64,000 bases of DNA from Roseiarcus sp963822215 (GTDB lineage Bacteria > Pseudomonadota > Alphaproteobacteria > Rhizobiales > Beijerinckiaceae). Both the position numbers and the translations under genes were made by a program. The notes beneath the pieces were generated by a model. It saw only the letters and a list, made by a program, of their open reading frames with translations, had not been told where the DNA came from and made no database searches. Below are positions 45,559 to 52,884 of the stretch, one piece after another. Each line of letters begins with the position of its first letter. Positions within the stretch are counted from its first letter, which is position 1. Where the stretch lies: assembly GCA_963822215.1 (NCBI GenBank), contig CAWGGX010000011.1, forward strand, positions 145,839 to 209,838. The letters run 5' to 3'.

Positions 45559-45662
45559 GCCCCACGCATCGTTTCCCTCAAGCCGGCTGATTTCCTGTCA
45601 GCACAACCTCGGAATCTCAAAATCAGGCGTTTTCGAGTCCGGGAAAATGAGGGGATTCATGA

Positions 45663-45734
45663 GACTACGGGCGACTGCGCTTCGCGATCTCAAAGGTTAG
45701 CGACATGGCCGAGGCGCTCGCCAGCAACTATTAG
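45663..45734 (+). pseudogene. Possible C-terminal fragment of an unrecognised gene
   Basis: In one frame 23 codons (RLRFAISKVSDMAEALASNY before the stop) look like the end of a protein, and a rho-independent terminator follows 33 bases later. The frame is closed upstream at 45660-45662. This would be a truncated gene end left after ISKra4 insertion or deletion. No family is recognised. Confidence 0.25.
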
Positions 45735-45767
45735 GCTCGATGAGCCGGTCTGCGCCGGTGATCGATA

Positions 45768-45793
45768 GGGGCGGCTTTCGGGCCGCCCTTTTC
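45768..45793 (+). terminator. Rho-independent terminator
   Basis: Seven-base-pair stem GGGCGGC with GCCGCCC around a TTTCGG loop, followed by TTTT. It is upstream of (and convergent toward) the DUF1330 gene, and probably belonged to the fragment at 45663-45734. Confidence 0.7.
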
Positions 45794-45830
45794 GTTGAAC
45801 GGCGAGAAATTGGGCGCGGAGAGGGAAAGG

Positions 45831-46217
45831 CTACTGAGAGACGCTTTGGATGGCGAAGGAGCGGAACTTTGCATACTTATCGCCGATCTTCCGCGCTTCT
45901 TTGTACTGCGGCGAACTGCGCCACGCTAGGACAGCCCCGAGGCTGTCGAACTGATTGATTGCGACGCGTGCTGCTGGCGGCGTTCCTTCTAGAGCAACGG
46001 CATTCTGACCAGCGGCAATGATGCGACCGCCGGAGGCTTTGATGGAGGCTTGGACGACGGGGACATACTCCTTCTGGTATGCGGCCAAGTCGCTAACGTC
46101 GACCTCCGTCACGACATAGACGGGCGGAGAAGCGGCCGCGTGTAATTCATGGATGGCCGCCGTAGAAACCGCCACGCCGGCCAGGAAGGCGAGCGTAGTC
46201 AGAGATTGTGTCCTCAT
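45831..46217 (-). CDS. DUF1330 family protein, exported
   Basis: 128-residue protein with a signal peptide (TTLAFLAGVAVSTAAIHELHA) and a DUF1330 domain: VYVVTEVDVSDLAAYQKEYV, then a GGRIIAAG strand, the later VAINQFDSLGAVLAWRSSPQ and YKEARKIGDKYAKFR. DUF1330 proteins have a ferredoxin-like dimeric alpha/beta-barrel fold with no firm role. Start is the ATG at 46215-46217. Confidence 0.88.
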   Translation of the reverse strand: MRTQSLTTLAFLAGVAVSTAAIHELHAAASPPVYVVTEVDVSDLAAYQKEYVPVVQASIKASGGRIIAAGQNAVALEGTPPAARVAINQFDSLGAVLAWRSSPQYKEARKIGDKYAKFRSFAIQSVSQ

Positions 46218-46711
46218 CGCTTCCTCCAGTTTGGGCCCGGCTACGGCTGTTCGAGCACGCGCTTGCCAGGGGCTTATATTAACACCCGTTATTTGAGCCG
46301 CTGGGAACCCGGTTGTAAAGCGATCGAAGGTTGGAACGTGCTACGCGCCGGGTTGTTTCCGTTCCGAACCGCCGTCTCCTTACTCCGGCGGACGCGCGCC
46401 GGGCCTCCCCGGCGCTAACTTTGTCCCGGCGCTCCCCGGACTCGACTCGGGGTTGAGCGCGGGGCGATTTTTTGCGTCTGAGGTCACGCCCAGCGAACGC
46501 CCTGAAGGGTCAGCCCGCTTGATATTGGTCAAATGTACGACTTATGTTCCTGTTATGATCTCCCCAGATCTGGGTGTTGGTAATCGTTCACTCAGTGCTT
46601 ACGTGTGGTGACATGACGCAAGGGAACCGTTGGGCACGTCCCCGGCCCAGCGCACAGCGCGCCCTTCCGTTCAGTCAGTGGTCGCGCGTTCCCCCGCCGT
46701 GACCAGGACAA
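46218..46711. other. Intergenic region, no gene
   Basis: About 490 bases up to the hypothetical gene pair. Frames are short and have no ribosome-binding sites. The stretch around 46460-46475 has a T-run after a GC-rich stem-like sequence, which could be a weak terminator. Confidence 0.4.
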
Positions 46712-47182
46712 TCAGCGGCAGGTCCTCATCGTCCCCATGAGGACCTGCCGCCATTCGTTTGGGGAGACGGCGGCGCCCGCCATATCCCCCACCCCGGAGC
46801 GCATCCCGGCGCGACCCGCATTGACGACAAAGCCGTCGGGGCGACTCGGCAGCCGTTTCACGGGCGTCAAGCCAAGACCAACAATCGGCCGCTCGGTTGT
46901 GATCAGCGCTGCCCGCTAGATCTGAGGGAACGCCTCTCGCCCAACGGCGGGCCGCCCTCGCGGTTTGAGCACGCGTAGCGCGCCCCGTATCGCGCTGTAG
47001 CAATGCGCCAACGTCTCGGCGCTGGCGTTCCCGAGCGGGTTAAGATCGCCATTCATCAGCGCGGCGATCAATTCGGCTCCGTTACCGTGGCTTGAGTGCG
47101 CCACAACCGTGTCATCGTCGGCCACAATAGCCCAGCCCCCGCTCTCGACCCGCCGGGTCGAGAATCGCGAATCGCGCAGCAT
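46712..47182 (-). pseudogene. Hypothetical protein, possibly split by an amber codon
   Basis: The first part (ATG at 47182 to TAG at 46916) is 88 residues, containing GGWAIVADDDTVVAHSSHGN and GELIAALMNGDL-like sequence. After the TAG the same frame stays open to 46712 with protein-like content (RPIVGLGLTPVKRL and SRPDGFVVNAGRAG), about 67 more codons. It could be one gene with a nonsense change or a single shorter gene plus chance. No family is recognised. Confidence 0.4.
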
Positions 47183-47322
47183 TAACTTGTCCCCGCTTCC
47201 CCGTGGACAGCGACAACCCGACTGAAATGGATTGCCGCCTTCTAATCAAATCGTTAGCAAAAGTTAATGTGAACGAACAATCACGACTTTAGTCTAAAGT
47301 TGGCCATGACATTTTAGTTATA

Positions 47323-47526
47323 TTGCCCGACGCCGACAACCTCACCCCTGCCGACCCATCCGGACCTCGCGAACACACTGGCGTTTGGGCTCCGCTACCA
47401 GGGCCGCAAGCGCATCACGACGCCGATGAGATCATGGCGGAGTTCGTTGCCAAGCGCCTGGTCGAGCACTTGCAGCGCTCGGGCTTCGCCGCCGGCGGTC
47501 GGCGGGGCGGCGCTGTCAGCCTCTAG
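47323..47526 (+). CDS. Hypothetical small protein
   Basis: 67 codons from a TTG start, with PQAHHDADEIMAEFVAKRLV as the most helix-like part. No family is recognised and the ribosome-binding site is unclear. It may be a remnant rather than a functional gene. Confidence 0.35.
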   Translation: MPDADNLTPADPSGPREHTGVWAPLPGPQAHHDADEIMAEFVAKRLVEHLQRSGFAAGGRRGGAVSL

Positions 47527-47616
47527 TGCGCACGATCGAGCAAGCGGCATCAATCGCGTCGATTAGAGCTCGACCAGCGTCGATCTCTGCATTGATCTCC
47601 TCGAGGCTGTATTCGA

Positions 47617-47805
47617 TTGACACTCAAAGCCAACGCAGACGAGCGGGCGGCGGGTCTAGCGTCGACGATTGACGCCTTGAAGGCCAAGGGCATCCTGTCC
47701 GCCAATGGCTTGGCGGGCGTGCTCAACGCTCGGGGCTATGCGACCGCTCGGGGCGGCCGGTGGACGGCCCGGAGCGTTCTCAACGTCACGGCTCGGCTGG
47801 CTTGA
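47617..47805 (+). pseudogene. C-terminal remnant of a site-specific serine recombinase
   Basis: The residues ALKAKGILSANGLAGVLNAR and GYATARGGRWTARSVLNV match the end of resolvase-type serine recombinases (the usual GIPTARGGxWxxxxVxNIL pattern). The catalytic N-terminal domain is missing. It overlaps the divergent repeat-protein gene at 47786-48001 by 20 bases. Confidence 0.5.
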
Positions 47806-48001
47806 AGCCAACCTCCTGCCCAACTTCCGGCTGTGGCTCGTTGAACGGATCCCCAGGCTGCGGCTCTGGCTCGTTGAACGGGTCCGGCTGATCCCCCGGC
47901 TGCGGCTCGGGCTCGTCGAACGGGTCTGGTTGCTCCGGCTTCGGTTTCGGCGGCTCGTTGAACGGATCCGGCGCATACGCCCCACCTTTCGACTTCGACA
48001 T
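47786..48001 (-). CDS. Small proline-rich protein with DPFNEP tandem repeats
   Basis: 71 residues from ATG at 48001: MSKSKGGAY followed by repeated units built on DPFNEP (DPFNEPPKPKPEQ, DPFDEPEPQPGDQ, DPFNEPEPQPG, DPFNEPQPEVG). An AGAGG site lies seven bases before the ATG. The protein is acidic and disordered. A linker, an adhesin or an extracellular scaffold are possible, but there is no signal peptide. Unknown family. Confidence 0.6.
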   Translation of the reverse strand: MSKSKGGAYAPDPFNEPPKPKPEQPDPFDEPEPQPGDQPDPFNEPEPQPGDPFNEPQPEVGQEVGFKPAEP

Positions 48002-48239
48002 CGACAAGCCTCTCTGCTTCGGTGAGAGTCACCAATGCGCCTTTCTGGCGATCGGGCAATGATCTTGGTCAAGCCTACCGGCGCGGCTAAGCGTTTTCCT
48101 TTTCAGATGCGCCCTCCTGAGGGTGATCCTCTCAACGGCGCGAGGCCCAGCTTTGCCCGCGCGGCGTCTCGGGTCTTTGACGTGTAGTCGCCATAGAATT
48201 CGACACTCTGAGCGAGCGTCCTCGCTCGCTCTCAGACAA

Positions 48240-48277
48240 GGCCGAGAGTGCCCCAAAGGGTGCTTCTCGGCCTTTTT
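48240..48277 (+). terminator. Rho-independent terminator
   Basis: Stem GGCCGAGAGTGCCCC with GGGTGCTTCTCGGCC (one mismatch) around an AAA loop, followed by TTTTT on the plus strand. The symmetry would also allow use from the minus strand, ending the MITE-split gene at 48318. Confidence 0.75.
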
Positions 48278-48317
48278 GCGGCTCGGAGTCTGGGATCTTG
48301 CCCCTATAAACGACCGC

Positions 48318-49102
48318 TCATGGCGTAACCGCCCGCCACTTTGTCATCCAGCCCGCCCAGCCGAGGCTGGCCGCCAAGCGGGTGCATGAATTTTTAACAC
48401 ACTCTTTTCGTGCGACCCAAAATCCGGTATTAAAGGAAACCTGTCTGGGCACACCGATGTACCATCCGTGCCTGTCCGGTTAACGCCCACACCCACCAGG
48501 GCTGGTGATGGTTATCAAACCGGCCATGGAAATCCGCCAGAGCGACGATCTGGGTTTCCCCAGTCAGTCCCAGAGTTTCATGAGCTTTTTCCGTATGACG
48601 CGGCATATGCTGCCTATCTTGATCGCGCGCGTTGGCCTGTCGGCTTTGTCTGGCCATATTGCGGCCAGATCGCTCTGCACGTGGACGCATCCTACATCTA
48701 GGGGCTGTGGGCGTCAACCGGATAGGCACGGTACCATCTTCCCCGGAATTCCTGATCTGCAGCAAACCAGTCGCCGTCATAATGTATCAAAGGATGCGGA
48801 CCGACGCCTTTAATCGATGATCCGTTTTCATCACGATAATATCTAACTGGCATCTTCTTCGTGAAGATCAATCGCCCGTCCGTCATGGTTCCCCAAATCT
48901 GGCCCTCGCCGGGCATCCCAATGTCTAAATCATCACGAACGTTACCAATAAAGTCATTTTTTCCAACCCATGTCCGATGCAGAACGAGGAGGAAAGCGAC
49001 CTGGGGGCGATCACGACTGTACCACCAATACTCGCCTTGCCAGCGACCGCTGTCCCACCAATATTGTCCTTGCCAGCGACCGATCAGCGCGTCGGATTGC
49101 AT
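48318..49102 (-). pseudogene. Small predicted beta-barrel protein gene interrupted by the IS1595-derived MITE
   Basis: From ATG at 49102 the protein reads MQSDALIGRWQGQYWWDSGR, with an 11-residue tandem duplication (GRWQGQYWWDS then GRWQGEYWWYS), then GKNDFIGNVRDDLDIG, GRLIFTKKMPVRY and IHYDGDWFAADQEFRGRW. At this point the MITE begins and supplies a different tail, ending at 48698. Removing the MITE and one duplication copy restores GRWYIGVPRQVSFNTGFW then VARK in the same frame, matching the GxWxI...GxFWxxRK ending of this protein type (avidin/lipocalin-like strands). The restored stop is at 48318. Function unknown. Confidence 0.65.
48467..48730 (-). mobile_element. IS1595-derived MITE, copy 2 (264 bp)
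   Basis: Opposite orientation to copy 1, with the same 25-base inverted ends (CGTGCCTGTCCGGTTAACGC at left; the right end differs at two bases). It is flanked by GTACCATC at 48459-48466 and 48731-48738, a perfect 8-bp duplication different from that of copy 1. The interior carries the same truncated IS1595 transposase start, here on the plus strand. Confidence 0.9.
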
Positions 49103-49478
49103 GCCTTCAACCTCGAGGGTCGGAATTCCTTACACTTTAGCACAAGCTACAACCCTACCGAAGAATCGCCAATGGCCATCGCAAGCGCTCGCTCGCTACG
49201 GGCGTTAGCCTTGACCCTTGCGTATGCGGACCAGGCGGACACCAGCTTCTCAAGAAACCGGGCGGGTGGCTCTCCTAGTCGGAATCGAACCCCGCGAGCC
49301 TGAGCTCAGCCGTCACGGACCCCCCAAACGCGAGCCCGTCGAGGTCAACCCGGGACGCCGGTCCCCTCCTCACGCCTTAGCCGCCCCGATTCACCGAGCG
49401 CAAGCTTGCCACGCCGCGAGGTAAGGGCGATTCTCGCCGGCCTAGCCGCGATTCGCGCAGCTGATTCGTGGAGAACGC
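49103..49478. other. Intergenic region, no gene
   Basis: Contains a tRNA T-arm-like piece near 49271-49300 that cannot be completed into a tRNA. No convincing frame or repeat otherwise. Confidence 0.4.
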
Positions 49479-49700
49479 ATGCCTGCCGACGAAGACCTGA
49501 AAGCTATATGGCTCGCGTATGCGGAAGGCCGCCTAACCGATGAGGCTGCGCAAGCCGCAGCGGAATCCGTACCCGCCCAACGCGCCAGTTCCGGAGGAAA
49601 CGAAGCTGTGCGTTTTGGCCACGGGGCGGAGATGCCTCGTTCCCGCATTTGGCAGGCTGGCCGGTTCCAGGCTCGGGCGAGGATGGGAGCCAACTTTTGA
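49479..49700 (+). CDS. Hypothetical small protein, possibly truncated
   Basis: Starts MPADEDLKAIWLAYAEGRLT and continues EAAQAAAESV, a helix-rich start like that of several replication or mobility-associated proteins (an AYAEGRLT/S block). The remainder (RFGHGAEM onward) runs into repeat-like sequence and is less protein-like. ATG at 49479; no strong ribosome-binding site is seen. May be a remnant. Confidence 0.35.
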   Translation: MPADEDLKAIWLAYAEGRLTDEAAQAAAESVPAQRASSGGNEAVRFGHGAEMPRSRIWQAGRFQARARMGANF

Positions 49701-50052
49701 CATTTCGCCGGTTGCCTGCCCCAGGGGCATCGCTACGGGATGCATACATCTCGAACGCCGGCGCAGGACAGGTCACGTCTTCTTCTCCCTTGCGGGACCC
49801 GAAACGGGAGAGGGCAGCGCGCGAGCAAGGCGCCAACCTGCTCAATCGAGAAGCGCGCTTCTTCGTCCTTGACGCAGTCCCGCCGTCGCGTGAAACATCC
49901 TTCAGCTCGACGCCGAGAAATAATACGAACTTCTATACGTAAATACTCGGTCTGATGAGGTAGAGGCTTAATACCCAATACGGCGCCGACACGTTTCTCG
50001 CGCTCAACGGCACGCGTCTGGCCTATCGTCAAAGCAGGTAGCCGGAGGGAAC
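49701..50052. other. Repeat-like intergenic sequence
   Basis: On the plus strand the sequence resembles a dispersed element whose frame reads VASLRDAYIPNAG-like words (here ASLRDAYISNAGAGQ and REQGANLLNREARFF), which recurs in many alphaproteobacterial intergenic regions. I regard it as non-coding. The last 60 bases are the leader of the next gene. Confidence 0.4.
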
Positions 50053-51084
50053 ATGAAGAATGCGACCGTCAGGGAACAGGACACCATCGCCTTTATTCGT
50101 ACTGTGGTTGTGCCGCAAGCACAGAACAGGCGCGATCTGATCGCGGATCTGCTGGAATACAAATACCCTATAGACAACGCCACCAGCATCGGCATGTCGC
50201 AGGGGAGCAACTGGGCGATTATCAACCGGGGAACCGTTCAGACGCATCGTCATTACCGCAGGGCCTGCATCGCGATACGGGTGGCGATCCTCGGTCAACC
50301 TCTCGGCGCCGCCGCAATGGCCGTGTCAGGCGTGGCGGACGCCAATCTGCCGGCGGCTCTCGCCGCCGACCTGAACGCCGCTTACAACCATGAAGAACAA
50401 CATCTGCAAAACGTTCTGCAGGCATTCAGAAACAACCCGAACAATTTCCTGCAGAATAACGTTGTCTATGTGACCGAAGCCGGGCCTTCAGGCCAACAGA
50501 ATTTCATTTTCTATTACCATTTTAACAACGGTACATATTGTTTTTTGCCTAAGGGCGCACACATTGGCAATATCATTACCCTGGGCGGCGCCTTGGGAGG
50601 AAACACTCGCGCGGTCTATATTGACGTTCAGGCGCATAATGTGCGCATTCAGGAATTCACCGCGTTACAAAACAATCTGGGGGCCATCCAGGGCGATAGG
50701 ATCGTGGCGGGGGCGGCGGTCTTAATGCTGACGGCCCGGTTCTCAGGCTGCTCCTTCATGTATTGCCATGCAGGGGCCAACATGACCGCCATTCACATCA
50801 ACCCCGGCGGCCCTGCCTATGGCCGGTTCGACCAGCTCGCGCTGACGTTGAGAGGCAATGTTCCTCCTCCGCCTCCTGTTGTTCCGCAGCCCGCATTCGG
50901 CAACGCCAACAACAATGGTCAGGTTCGCGTTTGGGGGTGCCAGCAGAACGAAAATAGACCCTTTGATTACGAGCCCGCGGCCTATCATTTCGTCATCGGG
51001 GTCTATCGCGGCGGCCAGTGGGAGGTCTGGGTGCAGAAGCACAATCCCATCAACCACCGTTCCGATCATTGGCGCCTGAGCTGA
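50053..51084 (+). CDS. Unknown 343-residue protein with an SGC/His motif (deamidase-toxin-like candidate)
   Basis: Complete gene with a GGAGGG ribosome-binding site seven bases before ATG. Residues 1-130 are helical; 135-200 contain strands such as NFIFYYHFNNGTYCFLP. At 230-249 the motif FSGCSFMYCHAGANMTAIHI places C233 and H248 exactly 15 apart, as in the catalytic pair of CNF1-type deamidases (C866, H881), which also use an SGC motif. A Pro-rich spacer (271-280) separates a C-terminal domain with repeated aromatics and WEVWVQKHNPINHRSDHW. No signal peptide. The toxin-like role is a hypothesis from motif spacing only. Base composition is less GC-rich than neighbours; mobile DNA lies on both sides. 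Confidence 0.7.
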   Translation: MKNATVREQDTIAFIRTVVVPQAQNRRDLIADLLEYKYPIDNATSIGMSQGSNWAIINRGTVQTHRHYRRACIAIRVAILGQPLGAAAMAVSGVADANLPAALAADLNAAYNHEEQHLQNVLQAFRNNPNNFLQNNVVYVTEAGPSGQQNFIFYYHFNNGTYCFLPKGAHIGNIITLGGALGGNTRAVYIDVQAHNVRIQEFTALQNNLGAIQGDRIVAGAAVLMLTARFSGCSFMYCHAGANMTAIHINPGGPAYGRFDQLALTLRGNVPPPPPVVPQPAFGNANNNGQVRVWGCQQNENRPFDYEPAAYHFVIGVYRGGQWEVWVQKHNPINHRSDHWRLS

Positions 51085-51497
51085 GGGGGCAGGCCCTCCT
51101 CCAGCAGAGCTTGCGGGATGAACGCAAGTCGTCTTCTCCCCGCGAATGGTGGACGCGCGCCCCTTCCCCGGGTTCTGCCAAGGGGCATCGGGGGAGGCAT
51201 GCATTTCCGGAAGCCGGAGCGCTGACTTTTACAAAAATGCGTGGGGCTCACTCCTCGCCTGAACTCGAACCCAAAATCGACGCAAGACCAATATGGCGGC
51301 TGGTGACACGACTGTTGGGTCTAGCCCGCATTTCTCACAGGTCGGGTCGACGGCTCATGTCTGAAGACAGTTACATCTCGCCTGTGTGATGGACGCGGAT
51401 CGCCGTGGCGCAGTTTGCGCGGATCGAGTCGGATTGTTTCGGGTCTCCTTTGGGCCTTGGGGTGGATGCCGCGATTTGTTGGCGTCGCGGCGACGCC
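51085..51497. other. Region between the unknown gene and IS1380 transposase
   Basis: Holds the probable right end of the IS1380-type element, which I could not delimit, and a stretch (51085-51250) similar to dispersed intergenic sequence. No gene is convincing. Confidence 0.4.
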
Positions 51498-52865
51498 TCA
51501 GGCGAGGCGGGCGGCGGCCAGGCGCCATTCGTCGGCGTAGGGACAGGCGGTGGCGAGGGCGAACTTGATCCGGCGCGCGCTGACGCGGACGAGGCCGGCG
51601 AGCTTGAGGAGCTTGAGCCTTATCGTGCCGCAAGTGGCCTGCGCGAACTGCGTGTGCGCAAGGCCGATGCGCCTGAGGGCGCACATGAGAACATAGGCGA
51701 ACGAGGCGAACCAGAGCCTGAGCTGGTCGGCGCGCATGGTGGCCGTCGAGGTCCGGTCGGCGAACAAATCGCCCTGGCACTCCTTGATCCGGTTCTCCAT
51801 GTCGCCGCGGGCGCAGTAGATTTTCTCGTAGAGAAAGCGGCCGTTCGTTCCGGCCTTGCTGAGCGAGGTGACGATGAAGCGCGGATTGGCCTCGCCCTGA
51901 GTCCATTCCGCTTTGGCCACCACCCGACGCCGGCGCGACCAACTGTCGAGCGTCGCATAGCGGAAGTCCTTGAAGCGGCGGGCCGGCTTGCCGGTTGAGG
52001 ACGCTTCCGCCTCGGCCTGCAGCAGTTCGACGGCAATTTCATCGACAAGCCGCGCGTTGCGGGCGAGGCCGAACACGAAGTCGACCCGGTTCTGTTCGCA
52101 CCAAGTCATCAGCGCCTCGCGCGCGAACCCGGAATCGGCGCGCAGCAGGATGCGCGTCCCGGGCCAGCGCGCCCGGATCTGGCCGACGATCCGCGCGATC
52201 TCCTCCTTCGCTCCGGCGCTGCCGTCGATGTTCGAGGGCCTCAGCTTGGCCGCCAGCAGATGCCGGCCGCAGAACACGTAGAGCGGCAGATAGCAGTAAC
52301 AATCATAGTAGCCGTGAAAGAACCGGTCCTCCTGATGGCCGTGCAGAGGGTCGTCGGTGGCGTCGAGGTCGAGAACGATCTCTTTGGGCGCCTTTGCGTG
52401 CGCATCGAGGAAGAGATCGACGAACAGAGCCTCGATCGCCGCCGGGTCGTGGCTGATCTTGTGGTAGCGGGTGGCGATCTCGCGCGACCGTTCGAGCCGG
52501 TTGAGCGTCGATTTGCCAGCCACCGGCGCGCAGTCGCCTCGCCAAGCCTCGAGCTTGCCGGCCAGCACCGCCATCAGCGGGTCGTGGCGAAGCTCGTCGT
52601 GATCGTTGAGGTCCTCGTAGCCGAGCGCGATGCCGAACACGCGCTGCCCGACGAGCGTGGCGACCGAATGTTCGACCAGCCTCTGGTCCCTTGTGTCGCG
52701 GAAACATCCCGCGAGCCGTCGAACCAGCCCCAGACTCCGATCCGCGGCGCCCAGCAGCAGTCCGCCCGCGTCGGACGTCAGCGCGCCGCCATCGAACTCG
52801 GCCACCACAGGCCGTCCTTCGACCCGTCCAAACACGCTCGGTCCTGCGCTACACTCCGTCTGCAT
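51498..52865 (-). CDS. IS1380 family transposase
   Basis: 455-residue DDE transposase. The start MQTECSAGPSVFGR leads to EFDGGALTSDAGGLLLGAAD, then ALGYEDLNDHDELRHDPL, EIVLDLDATDDPLHGHQE with FFHGYYDCYCYLPLYVFCG, LLRADSGFAREALMTWCEQN, and a GDMENRIKECQGDLFADRTS block near the end, the order seen in IS1380 transposases. Frame intact. ISKra4 copy C begins 19 bases upstream of the ATG, so the left end of this element has probably been disrupted. Confidence 0.92.
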   Translation of the reverse strand: MQTECSAGPSVFGRVEGRPVVAEFDGGALTSDAGGLLLGAADRSLGLVRRLAGCFRDTRDQRLVEHSVATLVGQRVFGIALGYEDLNDHDELRHDPLMAVLAGKLEAWRGDCAPVAGKSTLNRLERSREIATRYHKISHDPAAIEALFVDLFLDAHAKAPKEIVLDLDATDDPLHGHQEDRFFHGYYDCYCYLPLYVFCGRHLLAAKLRPSNIDGSAGAKEEIARIVGQIRARWPGTRILLRADSGFAREALMTWCEQNRVDFVFGLARNARLVDEIAVELLQAEAEASSTGKPARRFKDFRYATLDSWSRRRRVVAKAEWTQGEANPRFIVTSLSKAGTNGRFLYEKIYCARGDMENRIKECQGDLFADRTSTATMRADQLRLWFASFAYVLMCALRRIGLAHTQFAQATCGTIRLKLLKLAGLVRVSARRIKFALATACPYADEWRLAAARLA

Positions 52866-52884
52866 CGGGCTGCCCTTTCGAATC

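Noticed and set aside
46671..47003. An Arg-rich 110-codon minus-strand frame
   Set aside because: It overlaps the more protein-like frame at 46712-47182 and has a shadow composition.
49265..49310. A tRNA-like segment (T-arm with GGGGTTCGATTCC on the minus strand)
   Set aside because: No matching acceptor stem, D-arm or anticodon arm can be formed around it.
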